A DNA stretch of 64,000 nucleotides from Pseudomonas marginalis (GTDB taxonomy: Bacteria > Pseudomonadota > Gammaproteobacteria > Pseudomonadales > Pseudomonadaceae), in contig NZ_VTFG01000001.1 in NCBI RefSeq assembly GCF_008692035.1, positions 4,171,680 through 4,235,679 on the forward strand. The letters are read 5' to 3'. The notes under the pieces are model-generated. The model did not search any database and was not told where the DNA came from. It was given only the letters and a program-made list of their open reading frames with translations. Positions 8,824 to 17,829 of the stretch are shown piece by piece. Made by a program: the position numbers and the translations under genes. Position 1 is the first letter of the stretch, and each line of letters starts with the position of its first letter.

Positions 8824-9588
8824 ATGAAAACAAGTATAGCCAGCGCCATGAAACGCTTTCGTCCAGGTATCGCACCGACCGTGGTGGTGGTGATTCTGCT
8901 GCCTTTGATGGTGGGCTTGGGCGTCTGGCAGCTGTCGCGCGGCCATGAGAAGCAGTTGCTGGTGGACAGCTATGCCGAACGCCGCGCCGCTGAGCCGATC
9001 AGCAGTGTGCAACTCGGGGATATGGCGGACCCGGCCTTTCGTCGCGTGCATCTGCGCGGCCAGTTCGATGCCGAGCACAGCGTATTGCTGGATAACCGCA
9101 TGCGCGACGGCAGGGCGGGTGTCGAGTTGCTGCAACCCTTTCATGACCAAGCCAGCGGCCTGTGGCTATTGCTCAATCGGGGCTGGTTGCCGTGGCCTGA
9201 TCGGCGCACCCCGCCCGTCTTCACTACTCCCGCTCAGCCCTTGAATCTCGACGCCTGGGTGTATGTCGCGCCCGGCGAAACCTTCCAGCTGCATGCGGAC
9301 CCCACGACCGTGCAATGGCCGCGCCTGTTGACCGCGCTGCACCCCGCCGCGCTGTGGGCCGAGCTGGGCCGCAACGGTTTTGCCTACGAACTGCGCACCG
9401 AAGCCGGCCCCGGCACGTACGAAACCACCTGGCCCATCGTGGCGATGGGTCCGGAAAAACACCTGGCCTACGCGGTGCAGTGGTTCGCCATGTCCCTGGC
9501 GCTACTGGCTCTTTACCTCTACCTCGGATGGCACACCACAAAGGAGAAGCCCCATGGGAACGGCCACGAATCCACTCAACATGTCTGA
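8824..9588 (+). CDS. SURF1 family cytochrome oxidase biogenesis protein
   Basis: A protein of 254 residues (246 if the in-frame ATG at 8848, MKRFRPGIAP, is the real start). The upstream ATG is preferred because GGGCGGGC precedes it; 8848 has no clear site. Two membrane segments (near residues 18-38 and near the C-terminus, AMSLALLALYLYLGW) flank a periplasmic domain, the Surf1/Shy1 layout. Motifs include GVWQLSRGHEKQ, VLLDNRMRDGRAG and LLNRGWLP. Surf1 proteins help insert heme a into CoxA. The 3' end overlaps the next gene by 35 bases. Confidence 0.9.
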   Translation: MKTSIASAMKRFRPGIAPTVVVVILLPLMVGLGVWQLSRGHEKQLLVDSYAERRAAEPISSVQLGDMADPAFRRVHLRGQFDAEHSVLLDNRMRDGRAGVELLQPFHDQASGLWLLLNRGWLPWPDRRTPPVFTTPAQPLNLDAWVYVAPGETFQLHADPTTVQWPRLLTALHPAALWAELGRNGFAYELRTEAGPGTYETTWPIVAMGPEKHLAYAVQWFAMSLALLALYLYLGWHTTKEKPHGNGHESTQHV

Positions 9589-10138
9589 GGTACCTGATCG
9601 GCGCAAAGGCCGCTGGCAGTTGATGCTGATCCTGCTGATGGTGATCGGTCCGATGGTGCTGGCCACCTTCATGTACAAACTGCAGTTCTGGGTGCCGGAC
9701 AGTCGCAGCTACCACGGAGAAATGATCGGTAACGGTCAGACCCGCGCCGATATTGGCGTGCAGGCCGATGAACAGCGCTGGCAGTTGCTGGTCACCGCGC
9801 CTGCCGCCTGCGCCGCCGATTGCCAGCAACTGGTGTACCTCGCGCGCCAGTTGCAGATCGGCCTGGGGCGCGACGCTTCACGCGCCAGCCATGCCTTGGC
9901 CAGTGCGCAACCGGTCGCTGCCGACTATGACACCAAGCTCAAGGCCGAATACCCGCAATTGCAGCGCTACTCACTGGACCTCTCGACCTTCACCAAAAAC
10001 GCCGCCGCGCCGGGCGCTGCGCAACTGTGGATCGTCGACCCCCACGGCAACCTGGTGCTGCGCTACGACGCCAAGGTCAAGGGCAAGGACTTGCTCAATG
10101 ACCTGCGCCACCTGTTGAAACTGTCGAACATCGGATAA
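9554..10138 (+). CDS. Membrane-anchored thioredoxin-fold protein, divergent SCO-like (PA0111-like)
   Basis: A 194-residue protein with one N-terminal membrane helix (about residues 20-42) and a periplasmic domain. It keeps a C86-AAD-C90 (CxxxC) motif in the place where SCO copper chaperones have CPDIC. A strand IVDPHGNLVLRY matches the PDG strand of SCO proteins, but the conserved copper-ligand His that precedes it in SCO is missing (small residues instead). It starts inside the SURF1 gene and sits 10 bases before ctaA. It is probably an accessory protein for oxidase assembly; role as redox or copper factor is inferred. Confidence 0.8.
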   Translation: MGTATNPLNMSEVPDRRKGRWQLMLILLMVIGPMVLATFMYKLQFWVPDSRSYHGEMIGNGQTRADIGVQADEQRWQLLVTAPAACAADCQQLVYLARQLQIGLGRDASRASHALASAQPVAADYDTKLKAEYPQLQRYSLDLSTFTKNAAAPGAAQLWIVDPHGNLVLRYDAKVKGKDLLNDLRHLLKLSNIG

Positions 10139-10148
10139 GGGCATCGTC

Positions 10149-11228
10149 ATGGCCAAACCTGGATTTCGCCTCGCGTTGTTTGCCACTCTGCTGGCGCTGA
10201 TCGTCGTGCTGCTTGGCGCCTACACCCGCCTGACCCACGCCGGCCTCGGTTGCCCGGACTGGCCGGGCTGCTACGGGTTTATCAGCGTGCCGCAAAGCGA
10301 GGCCCAGCTGGCCCATGCCGAATTGCATTTTCCCGATACGCCCGTGGAGGCTGACAAGGGCTGGGCGGAGATGACCCATCGCTATTTCGCCGGCACCCTG
10401 GGCCTGTTGATTGTGCTGTTGGCGGCGCGTTCGTGGAGCCATCGGCGTGATCCGGGCCAGCCAGTGAAACTGCCGTTGTTTCTGTTGATGGTGGTGTTCG
10501 CCCAGGCCGCGTTTGGCATGTGGACGGTGACCTTGAAGCTGTGGCCCCAGGTGGTGACGGGGCATTTGTTGGGCGGCTTTGCGACCTTGAGCCTGCTGTT
10601 TCTGCTGACCCTGCGCTTGTCTGGGGTGTTGCCCGCGTTGATCGTGCCCAGGCGCCTGCAATATTGGGCCACGGCCGGCCTGGTGCTGGTGATCGGCCAG
10701 ATCGCCTTGGGCGGCTGGGTCAGTTCCAACTACGCGGCGGTGGCCTGCATCGATTTACCCACCTGCCATGGCCAGTGGTGGCCTGCGGCGGACTTCGCCA
10801 ACGGCTTTCACCTGACCCAGCACATCGGCCCCAATTACCTTGGCGGCCAACTCGACAGCGACGCGCGCACCGCTATCCACCTGACCCACCGCATCGGTGC
10901 GGTGCTGGTCACCCTGGTGCTTGCGGGGCTGGCCTGGCAGCTGCGTGCGGTGGGTATGACGCGGCTCGCGGGCCTGCTGTTGATTGCCCTGGCGGTACAA
11001 ATCAGCCTGGGCCTGAGCAACGTGTATTTCCACCTGCCACTGCCGGTTGCGGTCGGCCATAACGCCGGCGGTGCGGCGCTGTTATTGACCCTGGTGCTGG
11101 TCAATTACCACGCCCGCACCAGTCTGGTCCGGGTGCGTCACCAGTTGCCGTTCGGCTGGCGCTTCAGCCCGCGCAAACACGTATCGGGCCTCATCACCCT
11201 TAAAGGAGAGATGCCATGGCGACCTTGA
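10149..11228 (+). CDS. ctaA: Heme A synthase (COX15/CtaA)
   Basis: Oxidises heme O to heme A for the oxidase. The 359-residue protein has eight hydrophobic segments in two similar halves and conserved His residues in TRLTHAGLGCPDWPGC, MTHRYFAG, HLTHRIGA and VGHNAGGA. The Cys pair in the first loop (CPDWPGC) and the second (CIDLPTC) is typical. The last 13 bases overlap the start of cyoE, suggesting translational coupling. Ordinary, complete gene. Confidence 0.94.
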   Translation: MAKPGFRLALFATLLALIVVLLGAYTRLTHAGLGCPDWPGCYGFISVPQSEAQLAHAELHFPDTPVEADKGWAEMTHRYFAGTLGLLIVLLAARSWSHRRDPGQPVKLPLFLLMVVFAQAAFGMWTVTLKLWPQVVTGHLLGGFATLSLLFLLTLRLSGVLPALIVPRRLQYWATAGLVLVIGQIALGGWVSSNYAAVACIDLPTCHGQWWPAADFANGFHLTQHIGPNYLGGQLDSDARTAIHLTHRIGAVLVTLVLAGLAWQLRAVGMTRLAGLLLIALAVQISLGLSNVYFHLPLPVAVGHNAGGAALLLTLVLVNYHARTSLVRVRHQLPFGWRFSPRKHVSGLITLKGEMPWRP

Positions 11229-12115
11229 TCGGCGCGCGCCACAGCCAGGCGATCTGGCGCGATTACCTGGAGCTGACCAAGCCGAAAGTGGTGGTGCTGA
11301 TGCTCATCACCTCCCTGGTCGGCATGTTCCTCGCGACCCGCGCCGGTGTGCCGTGGGCGGTGCTGATTTTCGGCAACCTGGGAATAGCCCTGTGTGCCGG
11401 TGGTGCGGCGGCGGTGAACCATGTGGTGGACCGACGGATTGATGCAGTGATGGCTCGCACCCATAAGCGGCCGTTGGCGGAGGGACGTGTGTCGCCGGTG
11501 GCGGCGCTGGCCTTTGCTTTGTTTCTAGCCGTTGCAGGATTGGCCTTGTTGCTGGCGTTTACCAACCCTCTGGCGGCATGGCTGACGCTGGCTTCGCTGC
11601 TCGGTTACGCGGTGGTCTACACCGGTTTTCTCAAGCGGGCGACGCCACAAAATATTGTTATCGGAGGCCTGGCCGGTGCCGCGCCACCGCTGTTGGGTTG
11701 GGTCGCCGTTACCGGCCATGTCAGCGCCGAGCCCTTGTTGCTGGTGCTGATCATCTTCGCCTGGACGCCGCCGCACTTCTGGGCCCTGGCCATTCACCGC
11801 AAGGAGGAATACGCCAAGGCCGATATCCCGATGCTGCCTGTCACTCACGGCGAGCACTACACCAAGGTGCATATCCTGCTCTATACCTTCGCCCTGTTGG
11901 CGGTGAGCCTGATGCCCTATGTGATCCACATGAGCGGCCCGCTCTACCTGGCCTGTGCGCTGGTTTTGGGCGGACGCTTTCTGCAATGGGCCTGGGTGCT
12001 GTACCGTGGCGCTCAGCCGCACGCGGCGATCAACACCTTCAAGTACTCTATCTGGTACCTGTTCCTGCTGTTTATCGCCCTGCTCGTAGACCACTACTTA
12101 CTGTTGAACCTATGA
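11216..12115 (+). CDS. cyoE: Protoheme IX farnesyltransferase (heme O synthase)
   Basis: Adds a farnesyl group to heme B to give heme O, the substrate of CtaA. The 299-residue UbiA-type prenyltransferase has about nine membrane segments and the Asp-rich motif NHVVDRRIDAVMARTHKRPL. A second conserved loop reads HFWALAIHRKEEYAKADIPM. AAGGAGAG lies 8 bases before the ATG. It overlaps both neighbours (ctaA by 13 bases, SCO1 by 4 bases, ATGA), as expected in a tight operon. Confidence 0.95.
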   Translation: MATLIGARHSQAIWRDYLELTKPKVVVLMLITSLVGMFLATRAGVPWAVLIFGNLGIALCAGGAAAVNHVVDRRIDAVMARTHKRPLAEGRVSPVAALAFALFLAVAGLALLLAFTNPLAAWLTLASLLGYAVVYTGFLKRATPQNIVIGGLAGAAPPLLGWVAVTGHVSAEPLLLVLIIFAWTPPHFWALAIHRKEEYAKADIPMLPVTHGEHYTKVHILLYTFALLAVSLMPYVIHMSGPLYLACALVLGGRFLQWAWVLYRGAQPHAAINTFKYSIWYLFLLFIALLVDHYLLLNL

Positions 12116-12747
12116 CTCGAACTCAAAAAACCGTCTTTATCCTGGTGGCCATCGTCGCGTTGATCATGGGCCTGACCGTTAACAAAGTGCTCTCGGGCAA
12201 GGGCCAGGGCGACCCTACGGCATTGATTGATGCCGGTATCATCCTGCTGCCGCAAAGCCGCCAGCTGCCGTCGGTGAGCATGACCAACCAGGAAGGCCAG
12301 CCGGTGCTGGTCAACGAGTTGAAAGGCAAGTGGAGCCTGCTGTTCTTCGGCTACACCTTCTGCCCCGACATCTGCCCGACCACCCTCGCCCAACTGCGCC
12401 AGATCAAGAGCGAGTTGCCTAAGGAGGCTGTGGATAAGTTGCAGGTAATCCTGGTCAGCGTCGACCCGAACCGCGACACCCCGACCCAGCTCAAGCAGTA
12501 CCTGGGCTACTTCGACCCGCAATTCCAAGGCCTCACCGGTGCGAACGTAGAGGATGTGCAGAAGGTTTCGAATGCCGTGAGCATCCCGTTCATCCCGGCA
12601 GACACCAACAAGCCCAACTACACCGTCGACCACAGCGGCAACCTCGCGCTGATCGGTCCGGATGGTACCCAGCGCGGCTTTATCCGTGCGCCGTTGAACA
12701 ACCAGAAGCTGGTGGCGCAACTGCCGGGGCTGTTGCAGCGCAAGTAA
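12112..12747 (+). CDS. SCO1/SenC family copper chaperone
   Basis: A 211-residue membrane-anchored periplasmic protein with an N-terminal helix (residues 7-25) and a thioredoxin-like domain. Copper ligands are C84-PDI-C88 and H174 (TVDHSGN). It assembles the CuA centre of CoxB. The start overlaps the cyoE stop as ATGA. It is the last gene of the oxidase cluster; a double REP-like inverted repeat ending in six T follows and probably stops transcription. Confidence 0.94.
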   Translation: MTRTQKTVFILVAIVALIMGLTVNKVLSGKGQGDPTALIDAGIILLPQSRQLPSVSMTNQEGQPVLVNELKGKWSLLFFGYTFCPDICPTTLAQLRQIKSELPKEAVDKLQVILVSVDPNRDTPTQLKQYLGYFDPQFQGLTGANVEDVQKVSNAVSIPFIPADTNKPNYTVDHSGNLALIGPDGTQRGFIRAPLNNQKLVAQLPGLLQRK

Positions 12748-12764
12748 CAGGCAATGCACAACAC

Positions 12765-12860
12765 ATGTGGGAGGGGGCTTGCCCCGATGGCGGCAGATCA
12801 GTCAGCTCATGCAGCGACTGATACTCCGCAATCGGGGGCAAGCCCCCTCCCACATTTTTT
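12765..12860 (+). repeat. Inverted pair of REP-like elements with terminator-like T-tract
   Basis: Arms 12765-12788 and 12831-12855 are complementary with one bulged base; each contains the GTGGGAGGGGGCTTGCCCC core. The 42 bases between are unique. TTTTTT follows directly, so the structure can act as an intrinsic terminator for the oxidase operon. It lies between convergent SCO1 and metQ. Confidence 0.8.
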
Positions 12861-12890
12861 GATCTCCAGCGTGTTGGAGACCGAGTCGGA

Positions 12891-13664
12891 TCAGAACGCC
12901 GGCAGGATCGCGCCTTTGTACTTCTCTTGGATGAATTGCTTCACCTCAGGGGTGTGCAGGGCTGCAATCAGCTTTTTCATCGCGTCCGAATCCTGGTTGT
13001 CTTCGCGGCTCACGAGGATGTTCACGTAAGGCGAGTCATTGCCTTCGATCACCAGGGCGTCCTTGGACGGGTCCAGCTTGGCTTCCAGCGCATAGTTGGT
13101 GTTGATCAGCGCCAGGTCGACCTGGGTCAGCACGCGCGGCAGGGTGGCGGCTTCCAGTTCGCGGAATTTCAGGTTTTTCGGGTTTGCGGTGATGTCCTTG
13201 ATGGTCGACAGGATATTGGTCGGGTCCTTCAGGGTGATCAGGTTGTGCTTGGCCAGTAGCAACAGCGCGCGGCCACCGTTGGTGGCGTCGTTCGGGATCA
13301 CCACGTTGGCGCCGTCAGGCAGGTCTTCCAGTTTTTTGTACTTGCTGGAGTAAGCGCCAAGAGGCTCCAGGTGCACAGCGCCGACGCTCACCAGGTGAGT
13401 GCCTTTGGCTTTGTTGAATTCATCCAGGTATGGCTGGTGCTGGAAGAAGTTCGCATCCAGGCGCTTTTCCGCTACCTGGACGTTGGGCTGTACGTAATCG
13501 GTGAAGACTTTGACTTGCAGGTCCACGCCTTCTTTGGCGAGGGCAGGCTTCACGAATTCCAGGATTTCCGCGTGGGGCACCGGCGAGGCAGCGACTTTCA
13601 GGGTCTCGGCGGCGTGGGCGGAAAACGCGGCAACGGCGGCGAAAGCAACCAGTAGTTTTTTCAT
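12891..13664 (-). CDS. metQ: Methionine ABC transporter substrate-binding protein (NlpA/MetQ family)
   Basis: Periplasmic methionine-binding protein of 257 residues with a cleavable signal peptide (MKKLLVAFAAVAAFSAHA) and no lipobox Cys. The mature part begins AETLKVAASPVPHAEIL, the usual MetQ start. Start set at ATG 13662-13664 because AGGAGC precedes it on the minus strand. It is the third gene of metN-metI-metQ, with a 51-base gap after metI. Substrate could also be another amino acid of the D-Met/L-Met group. Confidence 0.92.
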   Translation of the reverse strand: MKKLLVAFAAVAAFSAHAAETLKVAASPVPHAEILEFVKPALAKEGVDLQVKVFTDYVQPNVQVAEKRLDANFFQHQPYLDEFNKAKGTHLVSVGAVHLEPLGAYSSKYKKLEDLPDGANVVIPNDATNGGRALLLLAKHNLITLKDPTNILSTIKDITANPKNLKFRELEAATLPRVLTQVDLALINTNYALEAKLDPSKDALVIEGNDSPYVNILVSREDNQDSDAMKKLIAALHTPEVKQFIQEKYKGAILPAF

Positions 13665-13715
13665 CCAACAAGCTCCTTGTTCGGGCATGTGCCGGCTTTT
13701 GACCGGCAATGGCCG

Positions 13716-14390
13716 TTATTTTCGAGAAAAGTGCACCACCAGCTTGTCGCCGACGGTTTGCAGAATTTGCACCAGGATCAACAGCATTACCACGGTGACC
13801 ACCATCACGTCGGTCTGGAAGCGCTGGTAACCGAACCGGATCGCCAGGTCACCCAGGCCGCCGGCGCCGACAACACCGGCCATGGCCGTGTAGGACACGA
13901 GGGTAATCGCCGTCACCGTTATCGCCGCGAAGATGCCGGGGCGTGCTTCGGGCAGCAGAGCGTTGATGATGATCTGGCGGGTGCTGGCGCCCATGGACTG
14001 GGTGGCCTCGATGATGCCGCGGTCCACTTCACGCAAGGCGGTTTCCACCAGGCGCGCGAAGAATGGCGTGGCCCCTACGACCAGCGGCGGGATCGCCCCC
14101 GCTACGCCCAGGGAGGTACCGGTGATCAGCACAGTGAACGGGATCATCACGATCAGCAGGATGATGAACGGCAGCGAGCGCAGGATGTTCACGATCAGCG
14201 ACAGCAGCGCGTACAGGCCTTTTTGCTCGAACAGCTGGCGTGGGCTGGTCAGGAACAGCAGCACGCCCAAAGGCAGGCCCAATACCACGGTGAAGAACAG
14301 CGAACCGAACAGCATGATCATGGTGTCGCCGGTGGCGAGCCAGATTTCGGACCAGTCGATATTGGCGAAGAAACTCAAGAAAACGTCCAT
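13716..14390 (-). CDS. metI: Methionine ABC transporter permease
   Basis: A 224-residue inner-membrane permease with five to six helices and the EAA-type loop (EATQSMGASTRQIIINALLPEARPGI) that contacts the ATPase MetN. Its start codon shares one base with the stop of metN (ATGA-like overlap at 14390), a sign of translational coupling. Full-length. Confidence 0.94.
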   Translation of the reverse strand: MDVFLSFFANIDWSEIWLATGDTMIMLFGSLFFTVVLGLPLGVLLFLTSPRQLFEQKGLYALLSLIVNILRSLPFIILLIVMIPFTVLITGTSLGVAGAIPPLVVGATPFFARLVETALREVDRGIIEATQSMGASTRQIIINALLPEARPGIFAAITVTAITLVSYTAMAGVVGAGGLGDLAIRFGYQRFQTDVMVVTVVMLLILVQILQTVGDKLVVHFSRK

Positions 14391-15397
14391 CAGCGCAGCA
14401 CCTCCATGTGGACGTCTGCGGCGGTAAAGCGGGCAAAGGCCGCTTCCATGTCACCGCCGGTGACCGCAAGGGTCAGTTGCCCGTAGGGGATGTCTTTGAT
14501 GCGGTCGATGCGGCCGGCGAGGATGCTGTAGTCCACCCCCGTTTCCCGGGCGACGGTGCCCAGCAGTGGCGCGTAGGTCGCTTCGCCCTGGAACGTCAGC
14601 CGTACGATGCGACCCGGTACATGGGCGAAGTCATCGCGCTGCTCGCCTTCATCGACCTGCTCGGCTTCCTGCACGAAGCGCTTGGTGGTCGGGTGCTTGG
14701 GGTGCAGGAACACGTCGGCCACCGAGCCTTGCTCGACGATCACGCCGGCATCCATCACGGCGACTTGGTCGCATACGCGGCGGATCACATCCATTTCATG
14801 GGTGATCAGCACGATGGTCAGTTTCAACTCGCGATTGATCTCGGCCAGCAGTTGCAGGACCGAGGCGGTGGTTTGCGGGTCGAGGGCGCTGGTGGCCTCG
14901 TCGCACAACAGGATTTTCGGCTTGGTCGCCAGGGCGCGGGCAATGCCGACGCGTTGCTTCTGGCCACCGGACAACTGCGCCGGGTACTTCCTGGCGTGGT
15001 CCGACAGGCCGACGCGGGCGAGTAGCTCGGCGACGCGTTGGTCGATGTCCTTGCGCGACAATTCGCCGGCCAGGGTCAGTGGCAGGGCCACGTTGTCGGC
15101 AACGGTCTTGGACGCCAGCAGGTTGAAGTGCTGGAAGATCATCCCGACCTGCTGGCGGAAACGGCGCAGGCCGTTGGCGTCCAGGGCGGTGACTTCTTCG
15201 CCGTCCACCGTGATCTGGCCGCCACTGGGTTCTTCCAGGCGGTTGATCAGGCGCAGCAGCGTGCTTTTACCTGCACCCGAGTGGCCGATCAGGCCAAACA
15301 CCTGGCCGTTTTCGACGCACAGGCTGGTGGGGTACAGCGCGGGAATATCCTTACCGGCGACGCGGTAGGTTTTATGGACGTTTTGAAACTCGATCAC
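14390..15397 (-). CDS. metN: Methionine ABC transporter ATP-binding protein
   Basis: A 335-residue ATPase. Walker A GHSGAGKST, signature LSGGQKQRV, Walker B KILLCDEATSALDP and H-loop LITHEMD are all present. The C-terminal part (about 255-335) matches the NIL regulatory domain that binds methionine. First gene of the operon; its promoter should lie in the 265-base gap up to katE, where no riboswitch or clear MetJ-type box was seen. Confidence 0.94.
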   Translation of the reverse strand: MIEFQNVHKTYRVAGKDIPALYPTSLCVENGQVFGLIGHSGAGKSTLLRLINRLEEPSGGQITVDGEEVTALDANGLRRFRQQVGMIFQHFNLLASKTVADNVALPLTLAGELSRKDIDQRVAELLARVGLSDHARKYPAQLSGGQKQRVGIARALATKPKILLCDEATSALDPQTTASVLQLLAEINRELKLTIVLITHEMDVIRRVCDQVAVMDAGVIVEQGSVADVFLHPKHPTTKRFVQEAEQVDEGEQRDDFAHVPGRIVRLTFQGEATYAPLLGTVARETGVDYSILAGRIDRIKDIPYGQLTLAVTGGDMEAAFARFTAADVHMEVLR

Positions 15398-15565
15398 GTA
15401 GCGAACCTTGTGGGGCGCATTGAAAAGGGATCAGCGGTTAGCCGGGCGCGCATTTTAGCCTGTCCGTATAGCGTTTCTTAGCATTTATTTCGCATTCAAC
15501 CAGTGATTTGGCAATAACGCGATCAAAGGTCATAAAAAAGGAACGGCAGAAAACCGTGTCAGTCA

Positions 15566-15573
15566 CTACTTAA
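15566..15573 (+). promoter_or_regulatory. Possible RpoS-type -10 element of katE
   Basis: CTACTTAA, close to the CTATACTTAA extended -10 favoured by RpoS, lies about 90 bases before the katE ATG. HPII catalases are RpoS-dependent in many gammaproteobacteria. No convincing -35 was identified, which is common for RpoS promoters. Confidence 0.3.
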
Positions 15574-15662
15574 GCAACTCGATTTCCCAGGTGCCGTGCC
15601 TGGGGTTTTGCTCAAACGAGCCGGGGACCGCTCTGGCCACTTTGAATAAGGAGTTTTGACTG

Positions 15663-17804
15663 ATGAGTACCAAGAAGCCAGCCACCCCGTCGAAGAGTGA
15701 ACTTGCAGGCACCGACACCCTGGACCGTGGCAACACCAACGCCAAGCTGCAGGCTCTGGAGGAATTCCGTTCCGATGCGACCGGCCAGGCCCTGCGTACC
15801 AACCAAGGCGTGAAGATCTCCGACAACCAGAACACCTTGAAAGTCGGTGCCCGCGGCCCCTCGCTGCTGGAAGACTTCATCATGCGTGAAAAAATCACGC
15901 ACTTTGACCATGAGCGTATCCCCGAGCGCATCGTGCATGCCCGGGGCACCGGCGCCCATGGCTATTTCCAGACCTATGAAAACCATTCCGCGCTGAGCAA
16001 GGCAGGTTTCCTGCGTAACCCCGAGCATAAAACCCCGGTGTTCGTGCGTTTCTCCACCGTGCAGGGCCCGCGTGGTTCGGGCGATACGGTGCGTGACGTG
16101 CGCGGTTTCGCGGTGAAGTTCTTCACCGACGAGGGCAACTTCGACCTGGTCGGCAACAACATGCCGGTGTTTTTCATTCAGGATGCGATCAAGTTTCCCG
16201 ACTTCGTGCATGCGGTAAAACCTGAGCCGCACAACGAAATTCCTACCGGCGGCTCGGCCCACGATACATTCTGGGATTTTGTTTCGTTGCAGCCGGAGTC
16301 GGCGCACATGGTGATCTGGGCGATGTCTGACCGCGCCATTCCAAAAAGCCTGCGTGCCATGCAGGGGTTTGGCATCCACACCTTCCGCTTGATCAATACC
16401 GAAGGTAAGTCGAGCTTTGTGAAGTTCCACTGGCACCCGAAGGTCGGCACCTGCTCCCTGGTGTGGGACGAAGCGCAAAAGCTGGCCGGTAAAGATACCG
16501 ATTACCACCGTCGTGACCTGTGGGAGGCGATTGAAAGCGGCGACTACCCTGAGTGGGAGTTGGGTGTGCAGATCGTTGCGGAAGAAGACGAGCATAAGTT
16601 CGACTTTGACCTGCTCGATCCGACCAAGATCATCCCCGAGGAACTGGTGCCGATCACACCGCTGGGCAAGATGGTGCTGAACCGCAACCCGGATAACTTC
16701 TTTGCCGAAGTCGAGCAGGTCGCGTTTTGCCCGGGCCACATCGTGCCGGGTATCGACTTCACCAACGACCCGTTGCTGCAAGGTCGTCTGTTTTCCTACA
16801 CGGATACGCAGATCAGCCGTCTCGGTGGGCCGAACTTCCATGAGCTGCCGATCAACCGGCCGGTAGTACCTTTCCACAACGGCCAGCGCGACGCCCAGCA
16901 TCGCACCGTGATCGACAAGGGCCGTGCTGCTTACGAGCCGAACTCGATCGATGGCGGCTGGCCGAAAGAAACGCCACCGGCTGCCCAGGATGGCGGTTTC
17001 GAAACCTATTACGAGCGCGTCGATGCCAATAAGGTACGTGAGCGCAGTGAGTCATTTGGCGACCACTTCTCCCAGGCCGCGCTGTTTTTCCACAGCATGA
17101 GCCACCATGAGAAAGAGCACATTATCGCGGCCTACAGCTTCGAGTTGGGCAAGGTGGAGCGTGAGTTTATCCGCGCGCGGCAGGTCAACGAGATTCTGGC
17201 CAATATCGATCTGGAACTGGCCAAGCGCGTGGCGCAGAACCTTGGTCTGCCGGCGCCGACCAAAGGCACGGTAGCGCCGCGTGAGTCTTCGCTGAAAGAG
17301 TCGCCGGCATTGAGCCAGGTGAACCTGCTGTCCGGCGATATCAAGACGCGCAAAGTCGCGATTCTCGCGGCTGACGGTGTGGATGGCGCGGCTATCGATG
17401 CGCTGAAAAAAGCCCTGGCGGCAGAAGGTGCCCATGCCAAGTTGCTGGGGCCGACCTCGGCGCCGGTGAAGACGGCCGATGGCAAGAGCCTGCCGGTGGA
17501 TGCGTCGATGGAAGGCATGCCGTCGATTGCGTTTGACGCCGTGTTTATCCCGGGCGGAAAAGAGTCGGTGAAAGCACTGAGCGGTGATGGTGTGGCGCTG
17601 CATTACGTTCTGGAAGCCTACAAACACCTGAAGGCGATTGCGGTTGCCAGTGACGCGAAGCCACTGCTGGATCTGCTGAAGCTGGAGACGGATGCGGGGT
17701 TGATCGTGGGGTCGGATGCTAAGGCGTTCAAGGCGTTTTTTGCCGCGATTGCACAGCATCGGGTTTGGGATCGTGAGCCGAAGGCTAAGGCGATTCCGGC
17801 TTAA
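15663..17804 (+). CDS. katE: Large-subunit catalase HPII
   Basis: Decomposes hydrogen peroxide. The 713-residue length and a C-terminal flavodoxin/DJ-1-like domain (from about residue 560, KTRKVAILAADGVDG) mark the large-subunit HPII class. Catalytic His92 is in RIVHARGTGAHG and the proximal heme ligand Tyr379 in FSYTDTQISRLGG. AAGGAG lies 6-11 bases before the ATG. It is a single gene ending against a perfect palindrome shared with the convergent lipoprotein gene. Confidence 0.96.
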   Translation: MSTKKPATPSKSELAGTDTLDRGNTNAKLQALEEFRSDATGQALRTNQGVKISDNQNTLKVGARGPSLLEDFIMREKITHFDHERIPERIVHARGTGAHGYFQTYENHSALSKAGFLRNPEHKTPVFVRFSTVQGPRGSGDTVRDVRGFAVKFFTDEGNFDLVGNNMPVFFIQDAIKFPDFVHAVKPEPHNEIPTGGSAHDTFWDFVSLQPESAHMVIWAMSDRAIPKSLRAMQGFGIHTFRLINTEGKSSFVKFHWHPKVGTCSLVWDEAQKLAGKDTDYHRRDLWEAIESGDYPEWELGVQIVAEEDEHKFDFDLLDPTKIIPEELVPITPLGKMVLNRNPDNFFAEVEQVAFCPGHIVPGIDFTNDPLLQGRLFSYTDTQISRLGGPNFHELPINRPVVPFHNGQRDAQHRTVIDKGRAAYEPNSIDGGWPKETPPAAQDGGFETYYERVDANKVRERSESFGDHFSQAALFFHSMSHHEKEHIIAAYSFELGKVEREFIRARQVNEILANIDLELAKRVAQNLGLPAPTKGTVAPRESSLKESPALSQVNLLSGDIKTRKVAILAADGVDGAAIDALKKALAAEGAHAKLLGPTSAPVKTADGKSLPVDASMEGMPSIAFDAVFIPGGKESVKALSGDGVALHYVLEAYKHLKAIAVASDAKPLLDLLKLETDAGLIVGSDAKAFKAFFAAIAQHRVWDREPKAKAIPA

Positions 17805-17829
17805 TTTATTGGTTGCTTGTTGGATCGCT

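Noticed and set aside
15398..15662. SAM or methionine riboswitch upstream of metN
   Set aside because: The 5' leader of metN is short and no conserved riboswitch core or terminator/antiterminator pair was recognised.
15612..16901. A 429-codon open frame opposite katE
   Set aside because: It mirrors the catalase reading frame and shows no recognisable protein features.
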